NCBI RefSeq assembly: GCF_014803385.1
Contig: NZ_JACYFC010000004.1
Coordinates: 1-64,000 of the forward strand
Source of the DNA: Marinomonas colpomeniae
Lineage (GTDB): Bacteria; Pseudomonadota; Gammaproteobacteria; Pseudomonadales; Marinomonadaceae
Direction of reading: 5' to 3'
DNA: 64,000 nucleotides
Positions 63,358 to 64,000 of this stretch are shown in pieces. A program made the position numbers and the translations under genes. The notes beneath the pieces were generated by a model. That model saw nothing but the letters and a program-made list of their open reading frames with translations. It searched no databases and was not told the origin of the DNA. The first letter of the stretch is position 1. Each line of letters begins with the position of its first letter.

Positions 63358-63499
63358 AATATTCCCCTGTAAAAAATGTTTTATGTTGTTTTATTACAAC
63401 ATTTTCAATATTAGACAGGCATTAGGTTTTGAGCAAACGATCCTTTTTCACGATTAAGGTTAGTTTTTTTCATCATTTTATTTCACTAAGGAAATAGAT

Positions 63500-63982
63500 T
63501 TGTATCAACCGTTAGAGTGTTTTACAAAAAGTTGGATTTTTAAACGAAATGATCCAAAAATAGAATCTGAAGATCTAGAGAATATACGTTTATTCAGTGA
63601 GCAAAGAGCGGGTCAGATTTGGCGCGACTATATAAGTGATGAGCAAATTCATCCTGATCATTTTACTGATTATGATTGGATGAAAAAAGTGAGCGCACAA
63701 GCCCCTAAACCAAAGGTTCAATGGGAAAAAATCTGGGACAGTGAGCAGTCTTCATTACCAGATGAATTGGTTGAGCACTTTGCCTCTTGGGGCGATGATA
63801 CTTCGGTATACTTTTGCTGCAATAATGAGTTGGTATTTGAGCTGACGTGGGGAGTGTTTAAGCGTACTTGGAAAGCATTTTTGTTTTTAGATAATGGGCC
63901 TGTCTTGGTCGGTAAAAAGAAAAAACAGGCTGCACAATTTCATTCTAATGGTTGGGTTAACTTGTTGTTTAGGGAATCTTAG
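63500..63982 (+). CDS. DUF2947 protein
   Basis: A 160-residue protein matching the DUF2947 pattern: YQPLECFTKSWIFKRNDP at the start, WEKIWDSEQSSLPDELVEHF in the middle, and FELTWGVFKRTWKAFLFLDNGPVLVGKKKKQ with a C-terminal NLLFRES. It starts with TTG after AAGGAA. Function unknown; small soluble protein in marine gammaproteobacteria. Confidence 0.8.
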   Translation: MYQPLECFTKSWIFKRNDPKIESEDLENIRLFSEQRAGQIWRDYISDEQIHPDHFTDYDWMKKVSAQAPKPKVQWEKIWDSEQSSLPDELVEHFASWGDDTSVYFCCNNELVFELTWGVFKRTWKAFLFLDNGPVLVGKKKKQAAQFHSNGWVNLLFRES

Positions 63983-64000
63983 TTTTAACTTTTTTGCTGT

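Overview
The window looks like part of the chromosome of a marine gammaproteobacterium close to Marinomonas (Oceanospirillales). This is inferred from the moderate A+T content, the many TRAP and TTT solute transporters, a Fur-type iron operon and the gene families themselves; no rRNA or other phylogenetic marker is present to prove it. Most of the sequence is metabolic and transport DNA arranged as small operons, each beside its own LysR, GntR, Lrp, IclR or XRE-cupin regulator.

Layout. 1-650: tandem tRNA-Val(TAC)/tRNA-Asp(GTC) array (Val-Asp-Val-Asp-Val). 1116-1364: a regulator remnant. 1495-8034: a TauE/SafE exporter gene, then a tctC-tctB-tctA tripartite tricarboxylate transporter operon ending in a cytoplasmic gamma-glutamyltransferase-family gene, with a divergent LysR gene. 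8312-12101: Lrp-type regulator and a DctP-DctQ-DctM TRAP operon behind a sigma-54-type promoter. 12559-20905: GntR regulator divergent from a class IV aminotransferase, proC, a TAXI-TRAP binding protein, a fused TRAP permease and a SulP transporter. 21636-21987: a second, nearly identical tRNA array (Asp-Val-Asp). The 1-21.9 kb segment therefore lies between long direct repeats.

22405-27390: membrane coiled-coil protein, LysR plus beta-hydroxyacid dehydrogenase pair, then a gene-poor repeat-rich stretch holding a small secreted-looking or RiPP-like Cys/Arg-rich peptide gene, a 146-bp MITE-like element with perfect 18-bp inverted ends, and a small winged-helix-like protein. 27428-34464: oxidation cluster (two aldehyde dehydrogenases, GMC oxidoreductase, enolase-superfamily enzyme) divergent from an IclR regulator. 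34789-38438: FadL-type porin and an EAL phosphodiesterase with degenerate GGDEF. 38549-43478: imelysin/di-haem/imelysin/DUF1513 operon behind a Fur box.

46051-59293 is the most coherent system: the complete N-methylglutamate pathway for methylamine. gmaS makes gamma-glutamylmethylamide, mgsABC converts it to N-methylglutamate, and mgdABCD oxidises this back to glutamate, passing the methyl carbon to tetrahydrofolate. folD and purU, embedded in the mgd operon, take that carbon to formate. gmaS has a good sigma-54 promoter, fitting use of methylamine as a nitrogen source. The end (59649-63982) is ordinary chromosome: OmpA-like protein, glyoxalase-fold protein, nucleoid-associated protein NdpA/YejK, a HAD phosphatase and DUF2947.

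The best candidates for something undescribed are the Cys-rich peptide locus with its MITE (26.4-27.3 kb), the aminotransferase/ProC/TAXI operon of unknown substrate, and the recombination-prone paired tRNA arrays. All calls rest on reading the sequence and family knowledge; no search was run.
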